NCBI GenBank assembly: GCA_036510575.1
Contig: DATCDR010000252.1
Location: forward strand, 1 to 27,321
DNA length: 27,321 nucleotides
Source: DATCDR01 sp036510575
Lineage (GTDB): Bacteria; Actinomycetota; Acidimicrobiia; Acidimicrobiales; Bog-793
Direction: 5' to 3'
In this document: one piece after another, positions 1-7,333 of the stretch
Layout of the letters: every line of letters starts with the position of its first letter
Position numbering within the stretch: position 1 is the stretch's first letter
The notes under the pieces: model-generated
What the model saw: only the letters and a program-made list of their open reading frames with translations
The model's database searches: none
Told to the model about the DNA's origin: nothing
Position numbers and translations under genes: made by a program

Positions 1-146
1 CACGCTCAAGAGCCTTCTCGGCCTCGACACACCCAAACACCCAGCTCCAACCCCTACACCGCCGTACTCAACCAGCCCTCCAGGGGAGCCGCACCCATTC
101 GATTTCGGCACGAACGATCCCCGCCGCGGGTGCCGCGGTCCGGCTC

Positions 147-680
147 TTGGCGAGCGGGCTCGGCTACCTGTTAGCGATCTTCGGAGTCTTCGGTATCTTG
201 GATGTCTCGATCTCCCACCTGCTTGTCGGAGCCGGTCTCGCCGGCGTCGTGCTGGGTATCGCTGCGCAGCAAAGTCTCGGCAATGTGATCGCCGCCGTCG
301 TACTCCTCTTCTCACGGCCGTTCACGATCGGAGATCGCGTGCGCGTGCGCTCCGGTGCTCTCGGCGGCAACTTCGAGGCCACCGTTCTCGGGATGAGCCT
401 CACGTACGTGACGATGCGTACGGCGGACGGAATCCTCAAGGTTCCGAACTCCACCTTGCTTGCTGCCGGGGTCGGAGTACTCACTCCTGATGAAGAGCAC
501 CCCGCACCGCTTACTCTCCGCGCGATCCGCAAGAAGGGGTCGAGAGTCAGAGCCCAAAGCCGAAACGGAGGTAAGGCCGCCGTCGTCGCGGTCCGAGGTG
601 CTCGTCGTCGATCCTCTCCCTCGAGGAAACCGAAGGTTGCGACTCACCCCGGTAGTGATCCGGCCATCAAAGAACAGTGA
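147..680 (+). CDS. MscS-family mechanosensitive channel, apparently short at the N-terminus
   Basis: The protein carries the pore-lining helix and the start of the beta domain of small-conductance mechanosensitive channels. A Gly/Ala-rich helix (GLAGVVLGIAAQQSLGN, about residues 28-45) is followed by LLFSRPFTIGDRV and by a VPNSTLL motif near residue 103, all typical of MscS. The tail (residues 115-177) is basic and low in complexity. MscS proteins normally have two more transmembrane helices before this point and exceed 250 residues; here only 177 follow the first plausible start, a TTG at 147. The frame is open to the left edge of the window, but the translation upstream of about base 105 is Pro/Ser/Thr-rich and not membrane-like. 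Another frame there (from base 2) reads as a proline-rich tail, so a different gene may enter from the left. The gene may therefore be 5'-truncated or frameshifted. Family assignment is firm; the start is not. Confidence 0.72.
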   Translation: MASGLGYLLAIFGVFGILDVSISHLLVGAGLAGVVLGIAAQQSLGNVIAAVVLLFSRPFTIGDRVRVRSGALGGNFEATVLGMSLTYVTMRTADGILKVPNSTLLAAGVGVLTPDEEHPAPLTLRAIRKKGSRVRAQSRNGGKAAVVAVRGARRRSSPSRKPKVATHPGSDPAIKEQ

Positions 681-1069
681 CGGAAGACGACGAACTCGCA
701 GAACGGCCTCCCGGAAGTGACGCCTGGCGATTCTCGCCACCCCGTTGTCGAGCTACTACGACGCTTGACGACGTCGACGGACGGTTGTCCGCGAGCGAGG
801 CGCTCAGCGGTACATCGCCGGAAGACCGAACGACTGGAGCCATAACCGGGAGCGGCCCATCTACAGATGTGGTGGCGACGTCCTTTCACGCGAGCAAAGC
901 CGTGTGGCGATTCCTTCGACAATTCACATTGGTCGGGTAACGGCATCTGGCTGACTCGACGCTCACTTGTTCAGGAGGCTGTGGATACTCGTCGCAACGC
1001 GCCTTCTCTCCTCATTGCGCCACCAGCCGAACTAACACTCGCACGCTCTGTGCCGTACCCTCGGCTTTG
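681..1069. other. Intergenic stretch, no convincing gene
   Basis: A reading frame of 87 codons begins with a GTG that overlaps the preceding stop (GTGA, 677-680) and ends at 940. Its third codon positions show no strong GC preference and the product matches nothing I know. I treat it as probably non-coding. The remainder up to the carboxypeptidase start shows no clear ribosome binding site or hairpin. Confidence 0.4.
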
Positions 1070-2296
1070 ATGCGGAAGCGAAGGAGAGAATCGGTCGGTT
1101 TTGCCTCGCTGGCACTCGCGGTGCTCTCGATGGCGCCCCCATGGGCCTCGGTCAGGCATTCTGACGTTGCCCAACCGACGTTGACTCTCACGCGCCCTGT
1201 TGGCAACTCGCGAGGGACGACGACCCGACTCGTTCCCGGTCCGCCGCCCGCGTTCGCGTGGCCAAAAAGCGGCGAGGCCGCCGTCGCTGTGCTCGGCGTC
1301 GGCCTCGTTGGCGTTTCACCGAAGGAGCGGCCGATACCGATCGCCAGCCTCACGAAGATCATGACGGCACTCGTGATCCTCCACGACCACCCGCTCGCAC
1401 CGGGTCAATCGGGTCCGGTGATCCCGATCACTGCGAGCGACGCGACGGACTACGAGAGCGACGTTGCAGCCGGAGATAGCACCGTACGGGTCGTCGTTGG
1501 TGAGACTCTCACTGAGTACGAGCTTCTCGAGGCGCTCCTTATTCCCTCTGGCGACAACATCGCTGAGCTGCTGGCGACCTGGGACGCGGGGAGCGTTGCG
1601 AACTTCGTCGCGAAGATGAATAAGACGGCCGATGTGCTCGGTCTTGCGTCGACACACTACGCGGACCCGAGCGGCGTCAGTCCCTCCTCGGTCAGCACCG
1701 CCTCGGACCAATCAATGGTCACTGCGAAGCTGATGGGGAGTGCGGTCGTCCGTTCCATCGTTCGCCGTCCACGACTCGCATTCCCAGTCGCCGGAAATAT
1801 CCCGAACTACAACCCCGCGCTCGGCATCGACGGCATCATCGGAGTGAAGTCCGGCTGGACCTCCGAGGCGAAGAACTGCCTGGTGACCGCCGCATTCCGG
1901 AGTGTTCGGCACCGCGGCGTGCTCGTCATCTCCGTCGCGCTCGGTCAACCGGGCGGGCCCCTGAGCCCGGCGCGAGTCGACGAAGCACTGCTCGCGACGG
2001 CGACCAAGGCGCTCGTTGCCTACCGGTTCGCCCACCCCGGCGCTGCCGTCGCCACCGTGACACTGCCTGGGGCGGGCGAGAAGGTGGACCTTCTCGCGCC
2101 GCGCGAACCAAGCTTCGTAGTCGTGTGGCACGGCCTCAGGCTTACCCAAAGGATCATCGGCAATGCCGGTACGTCGACGGCAGCACTCGCGAGCAGGCCG
2201 GCCGGCTCGCTTGTCGCGAGACTGCAGGTCCTTGCGCCGTGGGGCGTCCTTACAACCCTCCCGCTTCGGCTCGGGACTACTTTCTCATCAACTTGA
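1070..2296 (+). CDS. Secreted D-alanyl-D-alanine carboxypeptidase (peptidase S11)
   Basis: This is a penicillin-binding-protein type D,D-carboxypeptidase, which removes the terminal D-alanine from peptidoglycan pentapeptides outside the membrane. The three active-site motifs are present in order and at normal spacing: SLTK at residues 93-96 (nucleophile Ser93, Lys96), SGDN at 160-163, and KSG at 260-262, followed by W263. The N-terminus (RKRRR followed by a hydrophobic stretch and APPWAS) is a signal peptide. The mature protein ends with a short beta-rich tail like the C-terminal domain of DacA-type enzymes; no clear C-terminal anchor is seen. I chose the ATG at 1070; a TTG directly before it (1067) is possible. 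The length of 408 residues is normal. It is not in an evident operon. Confidence 0.93.
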   Translation: MRKRRRESVGFASLALAVLSMAPPWASVRHSDVAQPTLTLTRPVGNSRGTTTRLVPGPPPAFAWPKSGEAAVAVLGVGLVGVSPKERPIPIASLTKIMTALVILHDHPLAPGQSGPVIPITASDATDYESDVAAGDSTVRVVVGETLTEYELLEALLIPSGDNIAELLATWDAGSVANFVAKMNKTADVLGLASTHYADPSGVSPSSVSTASDQSMVTAKLMGSAVVRSIVRRPRLAFPVAGNIPNYNPALGIDGIIGVKSGWTSEAKNCLVTAAFRSVRHRGVLVISVALGQPGGPLSPARVDEALLATATKALVAYRFAHPGAAVATVTLPGAGEKVDLLAPREPSFVVVWHGLRLTQRIIGNAGTSTAALASRPAGSLVARLQVLAPWGVLTTLPLRLGTTFSST

Positions 2297-2717
2297 GCTG
2301 CACTCGAAGGCCGCTCGACGCGTCGAGAACGCGCCCTGCTCCGGCAAGGCTCGAGGTCTGACGCTGCCGATGAGGTTGCGTCACGTCGACCCGAGATCCG
2401 AACTCCAGGCGTTGAGGAGTGCCTCCGCGCGTGTTGATTCGCCGTGAAAGAGCAACCCTAAGAGGATCACCCAGATACCTATGCTGCCGCCGGCCGCGAC
2501 GTTCGGTCGCTCCTGCCGTGGTTGAAACCGATGTTGTTGGGTGCCGCAGGGGTAACCATGTGGGGGTTCACGTCGGGGGACCGTCGTCAACTATCTCCGA
2601 CTGGCGACTATCTGCATTGACATGAGTTCCAGACCGCCCATATAGGTTCGCAGTCCATCGAATTATGATGCGAAACTAGGCTGTCGGGTCTTTGATGTGC
2701 TGCTTCGGGGGTAACTC
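2297..2717. other. Intergenic region
   Basis: The 421 bases contain only short unconvincing reading frames. No repeat, strong hairpin or RNA gene was recognised. A promoter for the kinase-like gene that starts at 2718 must lie here, but I cannot place it. Confidence 0.4.
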
Positions 2718-3344
2718 ATGGGGTGTGTGGCACTTTCAGCATCGTATGGCGCACGTGGCGATCAAGTGGGACGTTCTGCGGCCGCGCGACTCGGCTTACC
2801 ATTTCTCGATCGCGCGATCCGGGCAACCGTGGCTAGCCAATTGCACCTATCGGACGAATCGGCCGACAGCCTCGACGAGCGAGCCCCAGGCCGCTGGCAA
2901 CGGTATTTCAGCTCGACAGCCGGTCTGTCGATGAGTCCGATCTTTGACGAGATGGGTCCGATCGTTAGTCCGGAGACCTTTCGTTCGGCAACCGAGACAG
3001 TGCTCCGTGAAGTCGCTGACACGACGGGGGCGGTCATTCTTGGTCGTGCAGCAAAGGTTGTCCTTGCTGGTCGCGATGATGTGTTGTGCGTGAGGCTCGA
3101 CGGTCCAGCTGAATCCCGAGTCGCTCAGGCCGTTGCCGATGGCAGAGACGAGGCAACTGCGCGAAAGGACCAGAAAGATGTCGATAGTGCCCGCGACTAC
3201 TACCTGCGCTACTTCTACAGCGCTCACCAAGAAGATGTTCGTCTGTACCATCTGATGATCGACAGCACAGCTCTGCCTGTTGATGTCTGCGTTGATCTCG
3301 TCGTGCAGGCTGCGAGGGCCCGCTTTGGGGCAGCCGTGTCGTAG
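2718..3344 (+). CDS. Cytidylate kinase-like family protein
   Basis: The 208-residue product resembles the AAA_26/cytidylate kinase-like family. The N-terminus has the family pattern of a short beta strand, a glycine loop and a helix (LSASYGARGDQVGRSAAARL), then GLPFLDRAI, which corresponds to the G-(I/L)-P-(F/Y)-x-D-R element of these proteins. A central stretch, GAVILGRAAKVVL (about residues 104-116), matches the strand-plus-GR element of the family. The classical P-loop GxxGxGK(S/T) is not intact (the loop reads SYGARGDQ), as is common in this family, so nucleotide phosphorylation activity is uncertain. The ATG at 2718 begins just before the conserved strand, so the start is well placed. 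The gene stands alone. Confidence 0.8.
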   Translation: MGCVALSASYGARGDQVGRSAAARLGLPFLDRAIRATVASQLHLSDESADSLDERAPGRWQRYFSSTAGLSMSPIFDEMGPIVSPETFRSATETVLREVADTTGAVILGRAAKVVLAGRDDVLCVRLDGPAESRVAQAVADGRDEATARKDQKDVDSARDYYLRYFYSAHQEDVRLYHLMIDSTALPVDVCVDLVVQAARARFGAAVS

Positions 3345-3474
3345 GTTTCGCAATGTCCCGCCCGACGCCCGCGGCGTTAGCCACACGCCAGAGTCCTCGT
3401 ACGGGTGGGGAACACTTCCTCAAACGCTGGCCCGACCTTAGGCACGCTGCTCACAGTCAGCGACACGTTGCCTC

Positions 3475-3631
3475 TCCTCGAGAGGATCCGGGAAGCTCGC
3501 GCGGACGCGTCCGGCGAGTGACGTATTGCGAACCTCCACCGTCACGCCGGGGTTGCGGCGTAGGCCTGGAGCACTTTCAAGAACGAATGCGTTGCGAGCG
3601 CAGGGGCCTCGTCAGTGAACGTATAAATGAT
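3475..3631 (-). pseudogene. icd: 5' remnant of monomeric NADP-isocitrate dehydrogenase
   Basis: Read on the minus strand from 3631, the translation begins RIIYTFTDEAPALATHSF, a near-exact copy of the N-terminus of monomeric (Azotobacter/Corynebacterium-type) isocitrate dehydrogenase, where IIYTxTDEAPALATxS is diagnostic. The frame stops at 3542-3544, directly after a run of four G (3549-3552 on the plus strand). Moving one frame recovers GVTVEVRNTSLAGR and ASFPDPL, which continue the enzyme in the correct order. About 50 codons are recognisable; the remaining roughly 690 codons and a start codon are missing. This is a dead 5' fragment, left by deletion or by transfer of a piece of the gene. 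Neighbouring bases 3345-3474 hold nothing I can identify. Confidence 0.75.
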
Positions 3632-3744
3632 GCGGGATCCAGTCCGTAGCCTGGTCAAGCGGCCCCAACCTCGAGGTCCCGCGTGCTGAGTTGACGTTGA
3701 CGAGTTCGCAGTCATCCGACGTGAACGGTCAGGTCCGAGTGCGC

Positions 3745-4188
3745 TCATTGGTGCTGGGCCTCGTTCACAACGTCCGTGCGAGTCAACAGGTCCCAAGGAG
3801 CACGGCGCGATTGGCCAAAGACATTTTCGGGTGGTGAAGCGCCCATGACGAAGGTGAGTGCAAGAAAGCAGCACGCCAGTAGCGTCGGTATCAGGAGCAA
3901 GGCACAGCAGGCCTCGCGAAGCACCGAGCGACCAAGGCCAATGGGCTTCCCATTCGATTTGCGGACCACGCGCAGATTGGTTCGCCGGTAGCTCGGGTTC
4001 CGACCGTTCCTCCACTCGACAACGCTCCATGCTAACCAGCCGACTCCAAGCGTCACGACGATCAGTAACGGTGTCAAAAGTAGTGCTTTGATGCGTGTGC
4101 CGATGCTGGCCACCGGTAGCCGATCGACGGCGTTCCCACTCTTGCTATTCGCGGGCGTCTCCTCGGGAGACACCTGATTAGGACTCAC
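3745..4188 (-). CDS. RDD family membrane protein
   Basis: The 147-residue protein has two hydrophobic helices (around ALLLTPLLIVVTLGVGWLAW, residues 35-54, and ACCALLLIPTLLACCFLALT). Between them lies a basic segment, RRTNLRVVRKSNGKPIGLGR, matching the RDD-domain consensus for resemblance to LRVV-x-x-x-G-x-P. The C-terminal APWDLLTRTDVV corresponds to the terminal W/H-D-x-x-x-x-T-x-V-V of the family. The N-terminal 25 residues are polar. The function of RDD proteins is generally unknown, with some acting in ion or solute transport. It is divergent from the remnant region that follows. Confidence 0.8.
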   Translation of the reverse strand: MSPNQVSPEETPANSKSGNAVDRLPVASIGTRIKALLLTPLLIVVTLGVGWLAWSVVEWRNGRNPSYRRTNLRVVRKSNGKPIGLGRSVLREACCALLLIPTLLACCFLALTFVMGASPPENVFGQSRRAPWDLLTRTDVVNEAQHQ

Positions 4189-4230
4189 ATTAGCTCCCTG
4201 TCTCGTCCACCAGCGGAAGACTCTCTATGT

Positions 4231-4326
4231 CCTCGAAACGTGGCTTTGTCGCGGCTCTGGTTGCTGGCGGGAGCCTCGTTGTGACGGGACGAGCGCGGAG
4301 CAACCAGAGCGCGGATCGACCTTTAT
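4231..4326 (-). pseudogene. Decayed 5' end of a hyfI copy
   Basis: The bases from about 4231 to 4326 align with the first ~95 bases of hyfI (12835-12930), best in the part next to the start, where CGGATCGAC and flanking bases are shared. The position of the hyfI start codon (CAT on the plus strand at 12928-12930) is TAT here (4324-4326), so the ATG has become ATA. The fragment lies back-to-back with the decayed pckG copy, exactly as the intact genes do, so the whole divergent junction was copied. The similarity fades upstream of 4231. Confidence 0.6.
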
Positions 4327-4329
4327 GAT

Positions 4330-4359
4330 TGATAAAGTTATCATGTCCTCAGTTCATCA
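4330..4359 (+). promoter_or_regulatory. Paired 9-bp operator in front of the dead pckG copy
   Basis: Two direct repeats, AAGTTATCA (4335-4343) and AGTTCATCA (4351-4359), are separated by 7 bp. The same pair with the same spacing is at 12939-12963. Here the first repeat also forms a perfect dyad, TGATAA-AG-TTATCA (4330-4343). A winged-helix regulator, most simply the ArsR protein encoded at 14857-15258, is the likely ligand; this is inference from shared sites. Confidence 0.65.
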
Positions 4360-4419
4360 ACGGATAAGGAACGCAAGACGGATGGTCACGGAATGATCGA
4401 GGAAGGAGCGCTCGCATCA

Positions 4420-5040
4420 ATGACGATGACCGCGCACCGGACCCTTCACGCACGGGTCGAAGAGCTCGCTAGCTTGACGCTGCCCGAGCGCATCGAGTGG
4501 TGCGACGGCCCGCCTGAGTAGTACGAGCGCCTCTGTCAGCTGCCCGTGGAAAAGAACACCTTCGTCGTCAAGCTCTCCGACGAGAAGCGACGGGGCAGCT
4601 TCTAGGCCCGCTCAGAGCCGCGCGACATCGCACGCATTGAGTCGCGCACCTTCATCTACTCGGCGAAGGAGGAGGATGCTGGGGCGACGAACAACTCCGC
4701 CGATCCCACGCGATGCGGGAGCGCCTGGCGGGTCGATGCGGGGCCGAACGTATACGTCATGCCGAAGGGGCCCTCCGGTTCACCGATCGCGCGTCTCGGG
4801 GTCCAAATCACGGACTCGCCGTACGTCGCACTGAGCATGGCGGTGAAGACTCGGTGGCCCGGAATGCCGCGCTCGAAGTACTCGGAGAGGACGGCGAGTT
4901 CGTCCCCTGTTTGCATTCGGTCCGCGTGCCGCTTTTGTCGGGCGAGGAGGATTCGCCGTGAGCGTGCAATCCGGAGAACCTCCACATCGTCCGCTTCCCT
5001 GAGCCGAGGGAGATCTAGTCGTTCGGCTCCGGCTACGGAC
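4420..5040 (+). pseudogene. pckG: Truncated, stop-riddled copy of GTP-PEP carboxykinase
   Basis: Translation from the ATG at 4420 follows the N-terminal ~215 residues of the intact pckG at 13036: RIEWCDG, ESRTFIYS, ISRLGVQ-like GSPIARLGVQITDSPYVALSM, then PCxHSVxVPL and GSGYG. In-frame stops occur at 4519-4521 (TAG), 4603-4605 (TAG in place of the Trp of SYWAR), about 4960 (TGA replacing Trp of DVPWPCNPE) and about 5020 (TAG replacing Trp of EIWSYGSG). Several indels shift the frame between 4690 and 4860. Homology ends abruptly after the GSGYG block at about 5040, so the P-loop and the entire catalytic half are missing. A good ribosome binding site (GAGGAAGGAG) and the operator are still present upstream. 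The copy is clearly non-functional. Three of four stops come from Trp codons. Confidence 0.9.
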
Positions 5041-5335
5041 GAGACAGAAGCAGGTGATACGCGATGACCGAGAGCGTGCCGACCTGTTAAGACGGCGGTG
5101 ACCTCTTGGCACGTTCGTGCCAAGAGGTCAATCCTTGACCCTGCGACCGGGCTGGGGGATCCGCCAGAACCACGTTATCGGTTGGCTACGCGAGAAGGTT
5201 GAGCATTTAGAACACTGCTACCTACAGAGCCTCGAGCTCGATATCTAGTTCGTGCCCCTGTCGGCGGTGAGGTCTCCGTAGACGGCTGGTGGGAGATCGC
5301 GCCTCGAACAGTGGTTACCAGGTAAATGGCTCCTC
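5041..5335. other. Junction between the dead pckG copy and the hyf operon
   Basis: This 295-base gap lies between convergent units and holds the 32-bp palindrome described separately. A short open stretch on the plus strand ends with a TAG at about 5250 and reads IRQNHVIGWLREKVEHLEHC just before; it could be the remnant of a gene but I do not recognise it. No other signal is visible. Confidence 0.35.
5099..5130. terminator. Perfect 15-bp inverted repeat, probable bidirectional terminator
   Basis: The arm TGACCTCTTGGCACG (5099-5113) is followed by TT and then by its exact reverse complement (5116-5130). It lies between the end of the plus-strand pckG remnant and the 3' end of the minus-strand hyf operon, where a two-way terminator would be expected. 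There is no T-run on either side, which is common for actinobacterial terminators. A mobile-element end or a regulator site are alternatives. Confidence 0.5.
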
Positions 5336-5843
5336 CTAACTCGAGGGGGGAAGGAGACGGAGGAACTCGAGCACCAGATGCAGGTGGTGGCCGAGCTTCA
5401 AGGTCTCGATCCACGCGAGCTCCGCTTCGTTCGCCGACGGTGACAGCGTTGCTGCACCGGGGCCGAGGACCCGCTCGAGTTCGTCGCCGAGTTGCAGCGC
5501 CGCCGCGACGTCGATCGAGCTGGCGGCTCGCTGTAGGTCATCCTCGCTCACCCGGTCTCCGCCGAGCAATCGGAGGAGCGAGGTCGTCCGTACGTCGATG
5601 GAGCCCCTGGCGCTTCGTAGGTGGAGTCCGCGTGCGAGGTCCTTCACCCAAGGGACGACGAGCCAGAGTCGCGCGCTATCAACAGCAAGATCTTCGACGA
5701 TGGTAGCGCCGAGCACGGTGGTCACGGCGTCGTTACAGAACCCGGCGATTGCCGCGAGAAGTGAGGTGCCGAGAGGCCCGAGGGTCGAACAGCTCTGGTC
5801 CTTCGAAGAGGTCGGCCGTCTCGTCAGAGGTCGTTTCCGGCAT
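5336..5843 (-). CDS. Unknown small gene at the end of the hyf operon, possible frameshift
   Basis: An ATG at 5843 overlaps the 3' end of hyfG by 20 bases and opens MPETTSDETADLFEGPELFD, an acidic start that looks real, but that frame stops at 5733-5735. A second frame, open from well upstream, carries LGPLGTSLLAAIAGFCNDAV, then LWLVVPWVKDLARGLHLR and a Leu-rich, acidic C-terminus to a TAG at 5336. The two pieces would join through a single-base shift near 5775-5790, giving about 168 residues. The alternative is a start at the GTG near 5743 with 135 residues. No family is recognised. Its position suggests an accessory protein of the membrane complex. Whether the shift is a mutation or a sequencing error cannot be decided here. 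Confidence 0.45.
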
Positions 5844-7323
5844 AGGAGAGGTTGAAGCTCTTGTTCGCGAGCGGGAAGTCCGGAACGATTGTGTCCGCCA
5901 GCGCCACTGACAGAGCCGGCCAATTGAGAAACGACGGGTCGACGATCTTGCAGCGTGTGATCGCGCCCAACCGATCGACCTCGACACGATGGACGATGCC
6001 TCCGCGCCAACCCTCGACGATGCCGATCCCCGAGCCACCGCGGCGGCTGATTCGTGGCGCGACGGCACGGAGCACCGAGGCCTCTCGCGCGAGGTCGTCG
6101 ATCACCGCCAACGAGACGCGAACCTCGGCGACTCGGACCGCGAATCGTGCCTGTACGTCACCGGCGGTTTCGCTCATGACATGGAATCGCTCGCCGAGTT
6201 CGGCGAAAGGATGTGCCACGCGAGCATCGAGTGCTATCCCGGATGCTCGGGCAACCACGCCCAACGCCCCCGTACCCACGGCATCGTCGGCAGAAAGCAC
6301 GGCGGTCCCATGGAAGCGCTCCATGACGACGGTGTTCGAGGTCGCGAGTTCGACCAGCTCCTCGAAGCGCTCGGCGATCTCACTGAGCTCCTGCGGTGTC
6401 GGAAGACGCTGCAGCGAGACGCCGCCGGGCAGGATCGCCTCGCGGAGTAGCCGATGGCCGGTCACCTCGCCGTTGAGACGGAGCAACTGCTCGCGAACCG
6501 TCAGGGCACGCGCCTGGACGAGTCCGAAGCCGACGTCGTTGCTGAGCGCGCCGACATCAGCCACATGGTTGTACACGCGCTCCAGCTCGAGGAGCAGCGC
6601 GCGAAGAGACGCCGCCTCGTCGGGCACGTCGATCCCGCATGCCTCCTCGACCGCCAGGCAGTAGGCGAGGTTGTGGCCGACGGCGCTGTCGCCGGACACT
6701 CGCTCCGCGAGCGCGACTCCGTCGTCGACGTCGCGTCCCTCGAAGAGCTTCTCGATGCCACGGTGCGTGAACCAGAGCCGTGCCTTCATTTTGAGGATCG
6801 TCTCGCCGACGACCGAGAGGCGGAAGTGTCCCGGCTCGATGAGACCCGCGTGGACCGGTCCGACCGGAATCTCATAGACGCCGGGACCCTCCACCCGAAC
6901 GAACGGGAAGGGCCCGGCGTCAGTCCGCATCGGCGGCGCCGCACCTGCGTCGTGCAGCATCGGGTGCCATCCCTCTGGCCAATGTTGATGGAGGACCAGC
7001 GGACGGAGAAACGGATGTCCCACCGGGACGATCCCGAACAGGTCGTGCATCTCGCGCTCGAAGCGACTCGCCGGGAACGAGAGGTGCCCGAGCGAGGGAA
7101 CTGACGGCCGATCCGGGTCGAGACGCAGTTGGAGCTCGACCCGCCGGTCCGGTGGCCCGGCCACGAAGACGTACACGACACGCAGCGCCGATCCGTCATC
7201 GTGACCTACCACAGTCGCGAGGCGAAAGCCCGCAGCTAGCAGTGCGGTGGCGTAAGGCAGCAGTTCGTCCGCGGCGATCAATGAGCTCGTGCGGTGAAAT
7301 CGGGTCGCTATGTCGGTGCTCAT
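5824..7323 (-). CDS. hyfG: HyfG/HycE-like large subunit lacking the [NiFe] ligands
   Basis: The 499-residue protein fuses a NuoC-like domain (residues ~25-125, with EREMHDLFGIVPVGHP at 90-104) to a NuoD/HycE-like domain (from about 145; HRGIEKLFEG at 187-196). In true hydrogenases the active site is held by ERxCGxC and a C-terminal DPCxxC. Here the first motif reads ERVSGDS (Cys to Ser at 210 and 213) and the last reads FNLSYAG (Ser493 and Gly496 in place of both Cys). The protein ends three residues later, so there is no tail for a maturation protease. It therefore cannot bind the Ni-Fe site and fits the Ehr class and M. tuberculosis Rv0087. The ATG at 7323 follows the hyfF stop by 10 bases. 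It is expected to sit on the cytoplasmic face of the membrane with HyfI. Confidence 0.92.
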   Translation of the reverse strand: MSTDIATRFHRTSSLIAADELLPYATALLAAGFRLATVVGHDDGSALRVVYVFVAGPPDRRVELQLRLDPDRPSVPSLGHLSFPASRFEREMHDLFGIVPVGHPFLRPLVLHQHWPEGWHPMLHDAGAAPPMRTDAGPFPFVRVEGPGVYEIPVGPVHAGLIEPGHFRLSVVGETILKMKARLWFTHRGIEKLFEGRDVDDGVALAERVSGDSAVGHNLAYCLAVEEACGIDVPDEAASLRALLLELERVYNHVADVGALSNDVGFGLVQARALTVREQLLRLNGEVTGHRLLREAILPGGVSLQRLPTPQELSEIAERFEELVELATSNTVVMERFHGTAVLSADDAVGTGALGVVARASGIALDARVAHPFAELGERFHVMSETAGDVQARFAVRVAEVRVSLAVIDDLAREASVLRAVAPRISRRGGSGIGIVEGWRGGIVHRVEVDRLGAITRCKIVDPSFLNWPALSVALADTIVPDFPLANKSFNLSYAGNDL

Positions 7324-7333
7324 GGCACGACGT

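Noticed and set aside
677..940. A small gene coupled to the MscS gene by GTGA
   Set aside because: There is no codon-position bias and no recognisable domain; the overlap alone is weak evidence.
3353..3649. A 98-codon plus-strand gene
   Set aside because: It is antisense to the isocitrate dehydrogenase remnant, whose match to a known family explains the sequence.
4420..5040. Stop-codon recoding in the pckG copy because three stops replace Trp
   Set aside because: Both TAG and TGA are used, another stop replaces a non-Trp codon, indels break the frame and the catalytic half is missing. The intact pckG uses TGG normally.
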